From the NCBI RefSeq assembly GCF_900167565.1, contig NZ_FUZV01000001.1, forward strand, positions 2,251,841-2,315,840: a stretch of 64,000 nt of DNA, written 5' to 3'. The position numbers were made by a program, and so were the translations under genes. Position 1 is the stretch's first letter; every line of letters starts with the position of its first letter. Shown one piece after another: positions 7,118-16,192 of the stretch. Under the pieces are notes generated by a model. That model had not been told where the DNA came from, did no database searches, and saw only the letters and a list, made by a program, of their open reading frames with translations. Source of the DNA: Pseudoxanthomonas indica. GTDB lineage: Bacteria; Pseudomonadota; Gammaproteobacteria; Xanthomonadales; Xanthomonadaceae.

Positions 7118-9484
7118 TCAGGGCGTGGTCGACGCCGGCACCAGCGTGACGCGATCCAACACCCACATGGTCGGGCGGGTGTCGCCGGTAAAGCGGATGC
7201 ACAGATCCGCCGCTTCGTTCTGCGCCGGCAGGTCCGCGCTCAGGCTGACAAAGCCATCGGCATCCGGCTTGGCCGGCAGCGGCACGCTGGCCAGCGTCTT
7301 GCCTTCGCAACCGGCGCTGATTTCAAGTTCGCCATGCGCGGTCTTGGCAGGCACGAACTTGCGGTGCGATTCGTCATGCGCCAACTGGAAGTAGTACGGA
7401 ATCTGGCCAGCACGTACCTGCAGCTTGGAGATGCCCTGCAACGGCGCCGCTTTCCACGACCAGCACGGATTGAAGATGTCGACATTGAAGATCGCACGCT
7501 CGCCCTTGAGCGGGCCGTCATCTTCCAGGCGCAGCATCAGGCTCTGCGTGCACATCGCCAGTTGTTCGTCGGTACGGCTCAGGCGTGACGCCGCGTCGAC
7601 ACTCAGGCTGCTCGGCGCCACCAGCGCATGGCCATCGGCAAACACCGCCGCGCGCACCTGCACCGGCAGGTTCAGCTGCAAGGGCTCGCGATACGGCGAT
7701 GCCAGCAAGGTCGGTTCGCTGCCATCGGTGGTGTAGCGGATGTCGGTGTAGCCCAGGGCATTGGCCAGGGTGATGCGCACGCCGCCGGCGGCATCGTCGG
7801 CCACGTCATAGGTCACTTCAAACGGCGTCTGCGCGTAGGCGATGCCCAGCGCCTGGTAACGTTGCAATTGCTTCGGCAGGCGGACCAGGAAGTCGTCGTA
7901 GTTCTTGCTGGACTTCGGCGACCAGCCGGTTTCGGCCACGGCCGCGATGCGCGGATAGATCGCATGCTGCACGCGGTCGAAGAAACGCATGTGCTCGGTC
8001 CACACATTGGCCTGCACGCCCAGGATGTGCTGGTGTTTGTCGGCCGCCAGCTTCTCCGGCACCGGATCGAACGCATAGGCCTGCTTCAGCGGAATGGTGG
8101 CCGGACGGCCCGGCGGTTCGTTCGGCGAACTGGTCTGCAGGTAGTCCAGGTACAGATCGCTGGAGGGCGCCATCACCACATCGTGGCCCTGCTCGGCCGC
8201 CTGGATGCCGCCTTCGATACCGCGCCAGGACATGACCGTGGCCGAGGGCGGCAGGTGGCCTTCGAGGATTTCATCCCAGCCGATCAAACGGCGCTGGCGC
8301 GACTCCAGGAATTTCTCCAGCCGCTCGACCATCATGCTCTGCATGCCCATCTCGGTCTTCACGCCCAGCTCGCGCATATGCGCCTGCACGCGCGCCGAGC
8401 CTTCCCATTGGTCCTTGACCGCTTCGTCGCCACCGATGTGGATGTACTCGCCCGGGAACAGATCCACCACTTCGGCCAGCACGTCCTCGTAGAACTTGAG
8501 CGTGCTGTCTTCGGTGTTGATCAGATAGGTGTTGACGCCCCATTCGTTCGACACGGCCGGCTTGTCACCCAGCACGCCCAGCTCCGGATACGCCGCGACC
8601 GCTGCCTGCGAATGGCCGGGTACGTTGATCTCCGGAACGATGGTGATGTGGCGTTCGGCCGCGTACTTCACCACGTCGCGAATCTGATCCTGCGTGTAGA
8701 AGCCGCAATAAGGCACCGGCGCACCGGTGGCGGGATCCTTGCCGCCATCGCCGGCCGGAATGCGGCAACCACCGACTTCGGTGAGCTTGGGATACTTCTT
8801 GATCTCGATGCGCCAGCCCTGGTCATCGGTCAGATGCCAGTGGAAGGTGTTGAGCTTGTGCAGCGCCATCGCATCGAGCGTCTGCTTGACCTGCTCCACG
8901 CTCCAGAAGTGGCGCGCCGAGTCCAGCATCAGGCCGCGCCAGGCAAACCGAGGGCTGTCTTCGATGTGCAGCGCGGGCAGCGAGATCGCATTGCCTTGTG
9001 CGGGCACCAGCAACTGCCACAGTGTCACCGCGCCGTAGTACAAGCCACGCGCATCACGCGCGCTGACGCGCACGCCGCTGGGGCCCACGTCCAGCGTATA
9101 GGACTCGACCGATTCGCCCTTGGCGGCCGGGTCGATCACGAAATGGATGCCGCGATCATTCTTGCCGGCGGCAGCAGCGGCCGGTTTGAGCGCCACGCCA
9201 TGGCTGCTGGCCAGGAAGGCCGCGAATTGTGCGGCCACCTGTTGCGCTTCAGCGCCGTCGGCCAACAGGGCGGTGCCGGCATCGACGCGGAACTCGCCGG
9301 CCTGCGCCTGCAGCGAAGCGGGCACGGGGATCAGGCCCAGGCTGGTGGCCGTCACCGGCTGTGCCGACGTGCCGGCCTCGCTGGCGGCGGCGGGCGGTTC
9401 CTGCGGCTTGCAGGCCGTCAGCCCGGTCAGGGCCAGGGCAATCAACACGGGCGCGATGGCGCGCGGCATCTTCTTCTGGGTCAT
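7118..9484 (-). CDS. Beta-N-acetylhexosaminidase, GH20 (copy 2, lipoprotein)
   Basis: Predicted hexosaminidase of 788 residues. The N terminus MTQKKMPRAIAP leads to a lipobox (LTAC, Cys at about residue 25), so this copy is probably membrane-anchored, unlike copy 1. The GH20 barrel has FHWHLTDDQGWRIEI and the canonical catalytic site HIGGDE (D353-E354). The C-terminal part contains GYTDIRYTTDGSEPT, a chitobiase-type beta domain, then a further sandwich region. The start at 9484 is chosen because it creates the lipoprotein signal and has GAGCGAGA upstream; longer frames run back into the receptor terminator. It is close in sequence to copy 1 throughout. Confidence 0.93.
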   Translation of the reverse strand: MTQKKMPRAIAPVLIALALTGLTACKPQEPPAAASEAGTSAQPVTATSLGLIPVPASLQAQAGEFRVDAGTALLADGAEAQQVAAQFAAFLASSHGVALKPAAAAAGKNDRGIHFVIDPAAKGESVESYTLDVGPSGVRVSARDARGLYYGAVTLWQLLVPAQGNAISLPALHIEDSPRFAWRGLMLDSARHFWSVEQVKQTLDAMALHKLNTFHWHLTDDQGWRIEIKKYPKLTEVGGCRIPAGDGGKDPATGAPVPYCGFYTQDQIRDVVKYAAERHITIVPEINVPGHSQAAVAAYPELGVLGDKPAVSNEWGVNTYLINTEDSTLKFYEDVLAEVVDLFPGEYIHIGGDEAVKDQWEGSARVQAHMRELGVKTEMGMQSMMVERLEKFLESRQRRLIGWDEILEGHLPPSATVMSWRGIEGGIQAAEQGHDVVMAPSSDLYLDYLQTSSPNEPPGRPATIPLKQAYAFDPVPEKLAADKHQHILGVQANVWTEHMRFFDRVQHAIYPRIAAVAETGWSPKSSKNYDDFLVRLPKQLQRYQALGIAYAQTPFEVTYDVADDAAGGVRITLANALGYTDIRYTTDGSEPTLLASPYREPLQLNLPVQVRAAVFADGHALVAPSSLSVDAASRLSRTDEQLAMCTQSLMLRLEDDGPLKGERAIFNVDIFNPCWSWKAAPLQGISKLQVRAGQIPYYFQLAHDESHRKFVPAKTAHGELEISAGCEGKTLASVPLPAKPDADGFVSLSADLPAQNEAADLCIRFTGDTRPTMWVLDRVTLVPASTTP

Positions 9485-9537
9485 TGGATCTCGCTCGAAG
9501 TGGAAAGAGGCTTCCGCAGGGGCAGAACTGTACGCAA

Positions 9538-9574
9538 AAAAAAGCGGGCCCGGACAAGTCCGAGCCCGCAGAGG
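9538..9574 (-). terminator. Rho-independent terminator after TonB receptor 2
   Basis: On the minus strand GCGGGCTCGGAC pairs with GTCCGGGCCCGC (one mismatch) around a TT loop and is followed by nine T residues. It lies between receptor 2 and hexosaminidase 2, at the same place as the terminator at 2724-2757, though the stem sequences differ. Confidence 0.9.
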
Positions 9575-9598
9575 GAAAAACACGCGGTAAAGCAGAAA

Positions 9599-12232
9599 TC
9601 AGAACTTGAACTGCACCTGCGCCTGGTAACGACGGCCGCTGCGGTAGATGCCGCGGGGCAGTTCGGTGGTGTTGGCGTAGTTGAAGTACTTCTCGTCCAG
9701 CAGGTTCATCGCGTCGAACGACACGCGCCAGTGGTCGCTGATCTGGTAGCCCACCGAGGCGTCCACCGAGGTGTAGTCATCGGAGTACATCTGGTCACCG
9801 CGGTCCACCCCGGTGAAGTAGGACGAACGCCAGGCGTAGGTGACGCGCGCGCTCCACTTGTCGTTCTCGTAGAACGGGCTGATGTTGAGCTGGTTCTTGG
9901 AGTTGTACGGCAGGTCACGACCCGAATCCGTACCGGCATCGGAGTAGGTGTAGTTGGCGGTCAGGCCGAAGCCGTCACCCAACAGCTGCTGGTACGACAG
10001 CGAGACGCCCTTGACCGTGGCGGTGCCGCCGTTGCCCGGACGCGACACCGAGTAGGTATCCACGGTGCCGGTGGTCATGTTGAAGTGCTGCTCGGTGAAC
10101 GTGGTGTCCAGGATGTAGTTGCTGATGTCCTTGTAGAACACGTTGGCGGCCAGGATCGAATTCTCGGCGTAGTACCACTCGGCCGAAGCATCGATGTTGG
10201 TCGACTCGTACGGATCCAGGTTCGGGTTGCCGCCCCAGCCGGTATGCACGGTGTCGGACAGCGACAGGAACGGGGTCAGGCTGGCGTAGTTGGCGCGCGC
10301 GATGACCTTGGCCGCCGATGCACGCAGGACCACGTCTTCACCCAGGTCGTAGGCCACGTTGATGTTCGGAAGAACATCGTTGTAGCTCTTGCTGTACGAG
10401 ACCGGGATGTAGGTGGCGCCGGTGGCGTCGTTGGGGTCGCGGTTGTAACCGGTGCTGGTCTGATCCGTGCGCACGTAACGGGCGCCGAAGTTGCCGCGGA
10501 AGCCGCCGGCCGAGAAATCCGCCTGCGCGTAGTACGCATCGATGTCTTCGGTGACCTTCCAGGTTTCTTCGTAGAAGTGGTAGACCGGTGCGCTGGTCAG
10601 GCCACGATCGGCGATGGCGTCGGCCAGCGCCCAGCCGTCGATGATGATGCGGTTGCGCATTTCATCGCTGACCTGGCCAAAGCCGTCGAGGTAGCTATCC
10701 GGAGCACGATGGGCGCCGAACTGTGATGCCGCCCAGGCCACGCCATTGAGCGTCCAGCCGTCCTGATACTGGCTGGTTTCGTGCTCGCGACGCTTGTAGC
10801 CGAACTGCACGCGGCTGATGGCGCTGTTGAAGTTCAGGCCGAAATCGATCTGGCCGTACTTTTCTTCGTCGGTGGTCGGCTTGGTGACCAGGTTGCCGCC
10901 CCAACCCGGGTCGGTGACCCAGTTGGCGCCGTTCTGGGTGACGGTCGGATCGTCATAGTTGATCTGCACCGGCGTACCGCGCGCACCGGTGATGTCGAAC
11001 GAGTAGTCGGCCCAGTTGAGGAACTCGCCGAACAGCTGGCGACCGGTACCGCCATCGGCCTTGGTGCGGCCGACTTCGGCCGACAGCGACCAGGCTTCGT
11101 CACGCCATGCACCCTTGAGGTGGTAGGAATCGGTGTTCACTTCCGACTCGCGGTTCTGCACGTCCAGCACGCTCAGCGCGTTGGTGAAGTGGGCCTGCTT
11201 GATGATGCCGTTCTGGATGTTGATGCTGTCCAGGCGACCCAGTGAGTTCCATTCGTTGGCCGGGAAGGTGTACATCGACTGGTTGACGTTGTCGTAGTCG
11301 GCGCTCACGTCCAGGGCGTTGAATTCCAGCTCCAGCTTGTCCACCGGCTTCCACTGCACGCCGAGCGAATAGCCCAGGCGCTTGCGCTCCTGCTGGAAGA
11401 ACGAGGTGCCGATGGCGTTGGGGCCGCGGGCATTCGGGTTGGCGGCAATCGCGGCGGCGCATTCGTCCACGCAGGTGCCGTTGTCGATCGCCGGCTGGAA
11501 CGCCGAAGCGGCCATGGTGCCGTAGCTTTCCACGCCTTCGCGCTGGATGTTCTCGGTGGACTGCTGCACGCCGAGGGTGAAGCCGAAGGTCTTGGCGTCG
11601 TTGCGCCAGCTGAACATGCCCGAGATGTTCGGGTCGCCTTCACTGGCGCGATCGTTGTACAGGTAGCCGACCGAACCGCTGACGGTGTTGGCTTCCACGT
11701 CCAGCGGCCGGACCGTATGCAGGATCACGGTGCCGCCGATGGAGCCTTCGTCGATGCGCGCTTCCGGGGTCTTGTAGACCTCGGCGCGACCGATGACCTG
11801 CGGAGCCAGCAGCGTGTAGTTGAAGGTGCGACCCGGCTGATCAAGGATGAACCAGTCCGCCGAGGCCACGGTCTGGCCATTGAGCAGGGTGCGGTTCAAG
11901 GCCGGGTCGGTACCCAGGATGCTGACGCGCTCGCCCTGGCCAAACAGGCGATCCACGGTCACGCCCGGCAGGTGCGACAGCGACTCGGCGACGTTGGTGT
12001 CGGGGAACTTGCCGATGTCTTCGGCGGTGATGGCATCGACGATGGCGTCGGCGTTGCGCTTGGTTTCCAGCGATTTCTGCAGACTCAGGCGGATGCCGGT
12101 GACGGTCACCGCATCCAGCTCGGTGGCCTGTTCCGGCGCGGGCGCCGGTGCCGCTTCCTGCGCGTGCAGTTGCAGCGAGAACGCAAGACCCGTCGCGACG
12201 GCGACGGAAAGTAGCGATTTACGGTGATTCAT
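9599..12232 (-). CDS. TonB-dependent receptor (copy 2), probable chito-oligosaccharide uptake
   Basis: Outer-membrane receptor of 877 residues, paralogous to the receptor at 2883-5672. It has a signal peptide ending LQLHA (about residue 24), an Ala/Pro-rich stretch, a plug starting ELDAVTVTGIRLSLQKSLE, GKFPDTNVAESL and LPGVTVDRLFGQGE, and a barrel ending in QVQFKF. The ATG at 12232 follows GGGAGAGACACC, the same leader as receptor 1; the frame runs open further upstream but overlaps the kinase. Both receptors share the barrel region starting ILGTDPALNRTLLNGQTVAS nearly exactly. The GlcNAc oligomer substrate is an inference from context. Confidence 0.93.
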   Translation of the reverse strand: MNHRKSLLSVAVATGLAFSLQLHAQEAAPAPAPEQATELDAVTVTGIRLSLQKSLETKRNADAIVDAITAEDIGKFPDTNVAESLSHLPGVTVDRLFGQGERVSILGTDPALNRTLLNGQTVASADWFILDQPGRTFNYTLLAPQVIGRAEVYKTPEARIDEGSIGGTVILHTVRPLDVEANTVSGSVGYLYNDRASEGDPNISGMFSWRNDAKTFGFTLGVQQSTENIQREGVESYGTMAASAFQPAIDNGTCVDECAAAIAANPNARGPNAIGTSFFQQERKRLGYSLGVQWKPVDKLELEFNALDVSADYDNVNQSMYTFPANEWNSLGRLDSINIQNGIIKQAHFTNALSVLDVQNRESEVNTDSYHLKGAWRDEAWSLSAEVGRTKADGGTGRQLFGEFLNWADYSFDITGARGTPVQINYDDPTVTQNGANWVTDPGWGGNLVTKPTTDEEKYGQIDFGLNFNSAISRVQFGYKRREHETSQYQDGWTLNGVAWAASQFGAHRAPDSYLDGFGQVSDEMRNRIIIDGWALADAIADRGLTSAPVYHFYEETWKVTEDIDAYYAQADFSAGGFRGNFGARYVRTDQTSTGYNRDPNDATGATYIPVSYSKSYNDVLPNINVAYDLGEDVVLRASAAKVIARANYASLTPFLSLSDTVHTGWGGNPNLDPYESTNIDASAEWYYAENSILAANVFYKDISNYILDTTFTEQHFNMTTGTVDTYSVSRPGNGGTATVKGVSLSYQQLLGDGFGLTANYTYSDAGTDSGRDLPYNSKNQLNISPFYENDKWSARVTYAWRSSYFTGVDRGDQMYSDDYTSVDASVGYQISDHWRVSFDAMNLLDEKYFNYANTTELPRGIYRSGRRYQAQVQFKF

Positions 12233-12375
12233 GGTGTCTCTCCCATCATGATTTTTGGTTGTCGGTCCAGCTTCCTGGCCGTGTTGCTCACTTGCCTTTG
12301 CAAAAAGCCGGCCGACCGCTCCGACCTGGTTACCGCGTGCGCCTGTCCCGGCGCCTACTCTTTTCTTGGACTGCT

Positions 12376-13410
12376 TCAATCACTCGCGACCTGGTCCAGA
12401 TACCAACTGGCGGCGCCGATGACGCCCAGTTGCCCGTGCTCGACCAGCTTCACGGGGACGCCTTCCAGCGCCTGCCGCATCGGTCCCTTGTTGAGGAACC
12501 GATGGACGAAGTCGCTGTGCGGCAGAAATTGCTTGAGCTGCGGCAGGATGCCGCCGGCCAGATACACGCCACCCTGGATGCCGTAGAGCAGCGCCATGTC
12601 GCCGACCACGCTGCCCAACAATGCGCAGAAACTGCGCAGTGCGCGCAGTGCCAGCACATCGGTGTCGGCCAGCGCGGCGGCGGTGACTTCGCCGGGCGCG
12701 GTGAAGCGCGGCGGGTAGCCGGCGATCGCGCAATGGGCCTGGTAGAGGTTCAACAGGCCCGGCCCTGACAACGCGTGCTCGATGGAAACGTGCGAGCGCT
12801 GCTTGAGCATGTGCCCAAGCAGCGCGAGTTCCTCTTCATTGCCGGCCGCCAACGCGGCCTGGCCGGCTTCGGTCGGCAGCACGACCGGGCGCGGATGGGC
12901 AGGAATCCAGACCGCCGCACCCAGGCCGGTACCCGGACCCAGGATCAGCACCGGCCCGGTCGGCGCCTGCTCGGGCCCGGTCAGTTGCAGTACTTCACTG
13001 GCATCGACATGGGCGGCGGCGTGGGCGACGGCTTCGAAATCATTGACCAGGCGCAGTTCGGCCAGGCCCAGTTGTTCGGCGATGCGCCGCGGCGCCAGCG
13101 GCCACGGCAGGTTGGCGGTGATCACGCTGCCATCGGCCAGCGGATAGCCGGCGCTGGCGATCACGCCGCGCCGTACCGGCACGCCCGGCAGCGAACGCAG
13201 GAAATCGCCCAGGATCTCGGCCAGGCCGGCGTGCTGGGCGCAGGCATACTTCTGGTACTGCAGCACTTCCGGATGCCCATCGGCGCCCGGCTGGACCAGG
13301 CCCACGCGGACATGCGTACCGCCGACATCGGCAGCCAGAAAGGCTTCGCCTGCATTCATGCGCACGTCCACCGGCACTGGATTGGCAATTGCGACCACAC
13401 GTTTCCCCAC
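12376..13410 (-). CDS. Glucokinase-family sugar kinase (copy 2), probable GlcNAc kinase
   Basis: Paralogue of the kinase at 5760-6812, 344 residues. It has AFLAADVGGTHVRVGLV, ASAGYPLADG, LVNDFEAVAHAAA, LGPGTGLGAAVW and GGILPQ. The GTG start (MGKRVVAIANP) lies in the context CATGTGGGGAAACG, shared with copy 1; a Met at MNAGEAF, just before the nucleotide-binding motif, is an alternative. It heads the second cassette, and its promoter region carries the NagR-type palindrome at 13463-13476. Function as GlcNAc kinase is inferred from the nag genes around it; the family also includes true glucokinases. Confidence 0.88.
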   Translation of the reverse strand: MGKRVVAIANPVPVDVRMNAGEAFLAADVGGTHVRVGLVQPGADGHPEVLQYQKYACAQHAGLAEILGDFLRSLPGVPVRRGVIASAGYPLADGSVITANLPWPLAPRRIAEQLGLAELRLVNDFEAVAHAAAHVDASEVLQLTGPEQAPTGPVLILGPGTGLGAAVWIPAHPRPVVLPTEAGQAALAAGNEEELALLGHMLKQRSHVSIEHALSGPGLLNLYQAHCAIAGYPPRFTAPGEVTAAALADTDVLALRALRSFCALLGSVVGDMALLYGIQGGVYLAGGILPQLKQFLPHSDFVHRFLNKGPMRQALEGVPVKLVEHGQLGVIGAASWYLDQVASD

Positions 13411-13462
13411 ATGTTCGCGAGGGCGAAGTGCACCCTGATGGCGCCGGAGTGTGGGAGTGGTT

Positions 13463-13476
13463 TGACAACGTTGTCA
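13463..13476. promoter_or_regulatory. NagR-type LacI operator upstream of kinase 2
   Basis: TGACAACGTTGTCA, identical to the site at 6873-6886; with flanking bases the palindrome extends to TTGACAACGTTGTCAA at 13462-13477. It lies 52 bases upstream of the GTG start. Confidence 0.87.
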
Positions 13477-13709
13477 ACACTCTGTCATGAAATAGGGGCA
13501 GGGCTGGCATCAGTCGGATCACTTTTGCAAAGGATCCGTCATAGACAACCCTATTCAGTTCCAAAAGCACCAAATACGGTTCAGATTTCGTGAAATTGCG
13601 GCCGACAACGTGGGTCACGGCTGCTGCACTGCAAGATCGGAATGGCTGATGCAACGCACCAAGGGAGTGGCTCGCCGCGCCAGGGCGGGTGGTGTGATCG
13701 GCGATTCTG

Positions 13710-13723
13710 TGACAACGTTTGTC
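13710..13723. promoter_or_regulatory. Variant NagR-type operator upstream of nagP
   Basis: TGACAACGTTTGTC matches the other two sites but has one extra T: the arms GACAA and TTGTC are separated by three bases instead of two. It lies 79 bases upstream of the nagP start, so NagR probably also controls the nagP-nagR-nagB2-nagA-nagX operon, including its own gene. Confidence 0.7.
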
Positions 13724-13802
13724 CCGGGAGTTGCCCATGGCCTGTCCATGGCAAGCAGCAGCGGCTCGGGCCGCCAATCATCGAGAGGGGAGTTCGCCAC
13801 AC

Positions 13803-15086
13803 ATGTCCGCCGTCCAAGCCGTACCCGGCACACGCCAGTTCACGTCGATTGCGATCATCGGCCTGCTGTTTTTCATCTTCGGCTTTGTCACCTGGCTCAA
13901 TGGCCCGCTGATCGGCTTTGCCGAACTGGCGTTCGATGTCAGCGAGGCCTACGCCTTCCTGATTCCGAGCGCGTTCTACATTTCCTATTTCTGCCTGGCC
14001 TTGCCGTCGTCGGTGATCCTCAAGCGCACCGGCATGAAGAAGGGCATGGCGTTGGGCCTGTTCGCCATGGCCGTGGGCGCGGTGGTGTTCGGCCAATACA
14101 CCACGCACCGCTGGTATCCCGGCGCGCTGGCCGGCATCTTCACCATCGGCGCCGGCCTGGCCATCCTGCAGACCGCAGCCAATCCCTACATCAGCATCCT
14201 GGGTCCGATCGAAGGCGCGGCGCAGCGCATCGCGGTGATGGGCATCTGCAACAAGATTGCCGGCATCCTGGCGCCGCTGGTGCTGGCCACTTATGTATTG
14301 CATGGCATGGGCGATCTCGCCGGCCAGGTCGCCGCGGCCACGCCTGAGGCCAAGGAAGCGCTGCTCAACGAATTTGCCGCGCGCATCTACCTGCCCTATA
14401 TGGGCATGGCCGCGTTGCTGGTGTTGCTGGCCATCGGCATCCTGTTCTCGCCGCTGCCGGAAGTGAAAACCGCCGAGGCCAATGCCAGCGTCGACGCCAG
14501 CGGGGCGGCCGGCAAGCGCAGCGCGTTCCAGTTCCCGCACCTGATGCTGGGCGTGATCTGCCTGTTCGTTTACGTGGGCGTGGAAGTGCTGGCCGGTGAT
14601 GCGATTGGCGCCTACGGCAAGGGCTTTGGCCTGCCGCTGGATGAAACCAAGATGTTCACCTCCTACACGCTTGGCGCGATGTTGGTGGGGTATGTGGTCG
14701 GCCTGATCGCGATCCCGCGCTTCATTTCGCAGGAACGCTACCTGAGTGTTTCAGCAGTGCTGGGCATCGCCTTCGCCATTGGCGCGTTCCTCACCCATGG
14801 CTACGTGTCGGTGCTGTTCGTGGCCGCGCTCGGGTTTGCCAACGCCATGATGTGGCCGGCGATCTTCCCGCTGGCGATCAAGGGCCTGGGCCGCTTCACC
14901 GAAACCGGGTCGGCCCTGCTGATCATGGGCATCGCCGGCGGCGCGGTGATTCCGCAGCTGTTCGCGGTACTCAAGCAGGCGCACGATTTCCAGCTGGTGT
15001 TCACCGCGTTGGCGGTGCCCTGCTACCTCTACATCCTCTACTTCGCCTTGCGCGGCCACCGCGCCGGCAAGACGCAGTCGGCGTGA
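13803..15086 (+). CDS. nagP: MFS N-acetylglucosamine transporter NagP
   Basis: Inner-membrane sugar:proton symporter of the FucP-like branch of the major facilitator superfamily, 427 residues with about 12 hydrophobic segments. FFIFGFVTWLNGPLIGF near the N terminus and QTAANPYISILGP in the middle are typical of this branch. The ATG at 13803 follows GAGAGGGGAG; the open frame reaches further back but those residues are not hydrophobic or conserved. It is first in the operon with nagR 29 bp downstream. GlcNAc as substrate follows from the nagA/nagB2/nagR neighbours and the known NagP of Shewanella and Xanthomonas. Confidence 0.92.
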   Translation: MSAVQAVPGTRQFTSIAIIGLLFFIFGFVTWLNGPLIGFAELAFDVSEAYAFLIPSAFYISYFCLALPSSVILKRTGMKKGMALGLFAMAVGAVVFGQYTTHRWYPGALAGIFTIGAGLAILQTAANPYISILGPIEGAAQRIAVMGICNKIAGILAPLVLATYVLHGMGDLAGQVAAATPEAKEALLNEFAARIYLPYMGMAALLVLLAIGILFSPLPEVKTAEANASVDASGAAGKRSAFQFPHLMLGVICLFVYVGVEVLAGDAIGAYGKGFGLPLDETKMFTSYTLGAMLVGYVVGLIAIPRFISQERYLSVSAVLGIAFAIGAFLTHGYVSVLFVAALGFANAMMWPAIFPLAIKGLGRFTETGSALLIMGIAGGAVIPQLFAVLKQAHDFQLVFTALAVPCYLYILYFALRGHRAGKTQSA

Positions 15087-15115
15087 TCGCGGCATGATTG
15101 GCGGGGACAACCTCC

Positions 15116-16192
15116 ATGGCTGAAGGCATGCGCAGACCCACCATCAAGGACGTGGCCGAGCGCGCGAAGGTCTCGTTGAAGACCGTCTCGCGCGTGATCA
15201 ACAACGAGCCATCGGTCATGCAGGGCACGCGTGCGCGCGTCCTGCATGCGATCGCCGAGCTGGACTACGAACCGGATCAGTCCGCGCGCAACCTGCGCAG
15301 CGGCACGCCGTTCGTGATCGGCCTGGTCTACGACAATCCCAACCCGTACCACATCATCGGTGTGCAGAACGGCGTGCTGGCGGCGTGCAGGGAAACCGGC
15401 TTCGGCCTGCAGATCCATCCCTGCGATTCCACCTCGCCGCTGCTGGCCGAGGAACTGGCCGAGTTCGTGCAACGCTCGCGCCTGGCCGGGCTGGTGCTGA
15501 CCGCGCCGATGTCCGAGCGCATGGATCTGGTCAATGCGCTGGCCGCACGCGGGGTCAAGCTGGTGCGGATCATCGCGGCCATGGAAGACCCGCAGGACGG
15601 CCATCCCTGCGTCTACGTGGATGATCACGATGCCGCCTACGAGATTACCGAGCACCTGATCCAGCTCGGCCACCAGCGCATCGGTTTTCTCTGGGGTGGC
15701 CTGGCGCATCGCTCCAGCATCGAGCGCTACAACGGCTACGAGAAGGCGCTGAAGGATTACGGCATCACCCTGGACAAGCATCTGGTGGTGCCGGGCGACT
15801 ACACCTTCGACGACGGCTTCCGTGGTGCGCGCCGCCTGCTGGCGCTGCGTGAACCGCCCACCGCCATCTTCGGCTCCAATGACGAAATCGCCGCCGGCGT
15901 GCTGGCCGCGGCCAAGTCGGCCGGCATGAACGTGCCGTACGAGTTGTCCATTGCCGGCTTCGAGGACAGCCCGTTCTCGCGCCAGTCCTGGCCACCGTTG
16001 ACCACCGCCAAACAGGCCACCGAGGACATCGCCAAGCAGGCCGCGCGCCTGCTGATCGCCACGCTGCGCCAGGACGCCTACGACGACACCCCCGCCCCCG
16101 TGCACAACCAGGGCTTCGTGCCGCAGCTGGTGGTGCGTGGCTCCACCGCGCCGGTCCGCCTGCGCACCGAACGCAACGACTCATCGCCATGA
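15116..16192 (+). CDS. nagR: LacI-family repressor NagR
   Basis: Predicted repressor of GlcNAc genes, 358 residues. The N-terminal LacI HTH reads TIKDVAERAKVSLKTVSRVIN, followed by the hinge region (YEPDQSARNLRSG) and a periplasmic-binding-protein-like sensor with FGSNDEIAAGVL and a conserved SIAGFEDSPF. The ATG at 15116 is preferred because GGGGA lies about 8 bases before it; an ATG at 15128 and a TTG at 15098 are alternatives. Its last codons overlap nagB2 (ATGA). Likely targets are the operators at 6873, 13463 and 13710; the inducer is probably a GlcNAc pathway intermediate. Confidence 0.92.
   Translation: MAEGMRRPTIKDVAERAKVSLKTVSRVINNEPSVMQGTRARVLHAIAELDYEPDQSARNLRSGTPFVIGLVYDNPNPYHIIGVQNGVLAACRETGFGLQIHPCDSTSPLLAEELAEFVQRSRLAGLVLTAPMSERMDLVNALAARGVKLVRIIAAMEDPQDGHPCVYVDDHDAAYEITEHLIQLGHQRIGFLWGGLAHRSSIERYNGYEKALKDYGITLDKHLVVPGDYTFDDGFRGARRLLALREPPTAIFGSNDEIAAGVLAAAKSAGMNVPYELSIAGFEDSPFSRQSWPPLTTAKQATEDIAKQAARLLIATLRQDAYDDTPAPVHNQGFVPQLVVRGSTAPVRLRTERNDSSP

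Larger units (their letters stand above)
13411..13802. promoter_or_regulatory. Divergent control region between kinase 2 and nagP
   Basis: This 392-bp gap has no convincing gene. It carries NagR-type operators near both ends (13463-13476 and 13710-13723) and a weak partial match, GACAACGTGGGTCA, at about 13604-13617. The operator near kinase 2 overlaps a TTGACA that could be its -35 box, with CACACT about 18 bases on. The middle part (13500-13600) is less GC-rich than the flanks. Short open frames crossing it look like chance. Confidence 0.7.

Noticed and set aside
7628..10726. 1032-codon open frame crossing hexosaminidase 2, the terminator and receptor 2 in antisense
   Set aside because: It spans a gene boundary and a terminator and shows no protein motifs, only His/Val/Arg-rich antisense composition.
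12233..12379. 49-residue N-terminal extension of receptor 2
   Set aside because: It would bury the signal peptide; the ATG at 12232 has the same ribosome-binding site as receptor 1.
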